Made by a program: the position numbers and the translations under genes. Shown piece by piece: positions 63,924 to 64,000 of a DNA stretch of 64,000 nucleotides. The DNA comes from Bacteroidales bacterium (GTDB lineage Bacteria > Bacteroidota > Bacteroidia > Bacteroidales > UBA932), in the NCBI GenBank assembly GCA_016285455.1, contig JAEEQS010000002.1, positions 274,797-338,796 of the forward strand, given 5' to 3'. The number at the start of each line of letters is the position of its first letter. Positions within the stretch are counted from its first letter, which is position 1. The notes below the pieces were generated by a model. That model saw nothing but the letters and a program-made list of their open reading frames with translations, was not told the DNA's origin and did no database searches.

Positions 63924-64000
63924 ACCCAATCAAAGTTGACTTCTCCAGCACCAATCTCAAAGTGGTATCTGGCAATCCCTAAATCCATCTTGGTATAACC
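63920..64000 (-). CDS. C-terminal fragment of an unidentified protein (possibly nitroreductase-like)
   Basis: Only 26 residues are in the window: GYTKMDLGIARYHFEIGAGE then VNFDWV and a TGA stop overlapping the next ATG by 4 nt. The pattern D-x-GIA-x-x-HFE resembles C-termini of some nitroreductase-fold proteins, but the fragment is too short for assignment. Confidence 0.45.
   Translation of the reverse strand, partial: GYTKMDLGIARYHFEIGAGEVNFDWV

Overview
The window is a gene-dense chromosomal segment of a Bacteroidota bacterium, most likely order Bacteroidales. The evidence is: promoters of the phylum-specific TTTG-N19/21-TAnnTTTG type (for example before rpsF, rpsP, both ompA-like genes and tRNA-Asn); near absence of Shine-Dalgarno sequences; Bacteroidota-restricted families (DUF4831, DUF4837, HU-CCDC81-type protein, a long Ala/Glu/Lys tail on bS16); and a putative glycine-lipid acyltransferase pair. 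I cannot place it to family or genus.

Layout. 1-3912 (minus): rlmN, a patatin/surface-antigen outer-membrane protein and recX, divergent from recA-dnaG-metG (4031-9179). 9180-13508: an HU-like membrane protein, tRNA-Asn, a lipopolysaccharide-kinase-like protein and two tandem OmpA-family porin-like genes. 13652-16462: M16 protease, divergent from the ribosomal operon rpsF-rpsR-rplI (16603-17762). 17816-23493 (minus): scpB-like decarboxylase, a histone-H1-like Lys/Ala repeat protein, pepD, a DUF4831 protein, an LpxL-type acyltransferase and an unknown secreted protein. 23642-26359 (plus): POT transporter and GT2 glycosyltransferase. 26360-32931 (minus): a full tripartite RND efflux operon with its TetR regulator and a small PII-like gene. 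33102-36769: AraC regulator, small outer-membrane protein, rimM, rpsP and a lipoprotein cyclophilin. 36854-45620 (plus): one envelope operon with a second patatin/barrel protein, a flippase, a single-polypeptide dUTPase-MurF fusion, an esterase and two tandem DUF3298-type lipoproteins. 45621-52166: def, ruvX, dxr, rseP, a DUF4837 lipoprotein, tRNA-Glu, rpsT, radC and upp. 52168-60034: amidohydrolase, rpoN, the glycine-lipid pair, SPOR and LEA2-like proteins, miaB and an OsmC protein.

60083-64000: tRNA-Leu(CAA) followed by a lower-GC block on the minus strand (umuD-umuC, a YbjQ-SHOCT protein, a YjbR/MmcQ protein, unknown genes). This looks like the edge of an integrated genomic island using the tRNA as its landing site, although no integrase is visible.

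The most unexpected signals are: (i) a strict 9-mer, ATCGCTGAG, found by eye about 20 times on both strands where less than one is expected, in all reading frames and also between genes, and absent from the tRNA-Leu island; (ii) the Dut-MurF fusion; (iii) most convergent gene pairs meeting with 0-5 nt between stop codons, or overlapping, without a terminator; (iv) the only strong Shine-Dalgarno sequences I see lie before rpsR and rplI. All counts were made by eye and should be treated as lower bounds.
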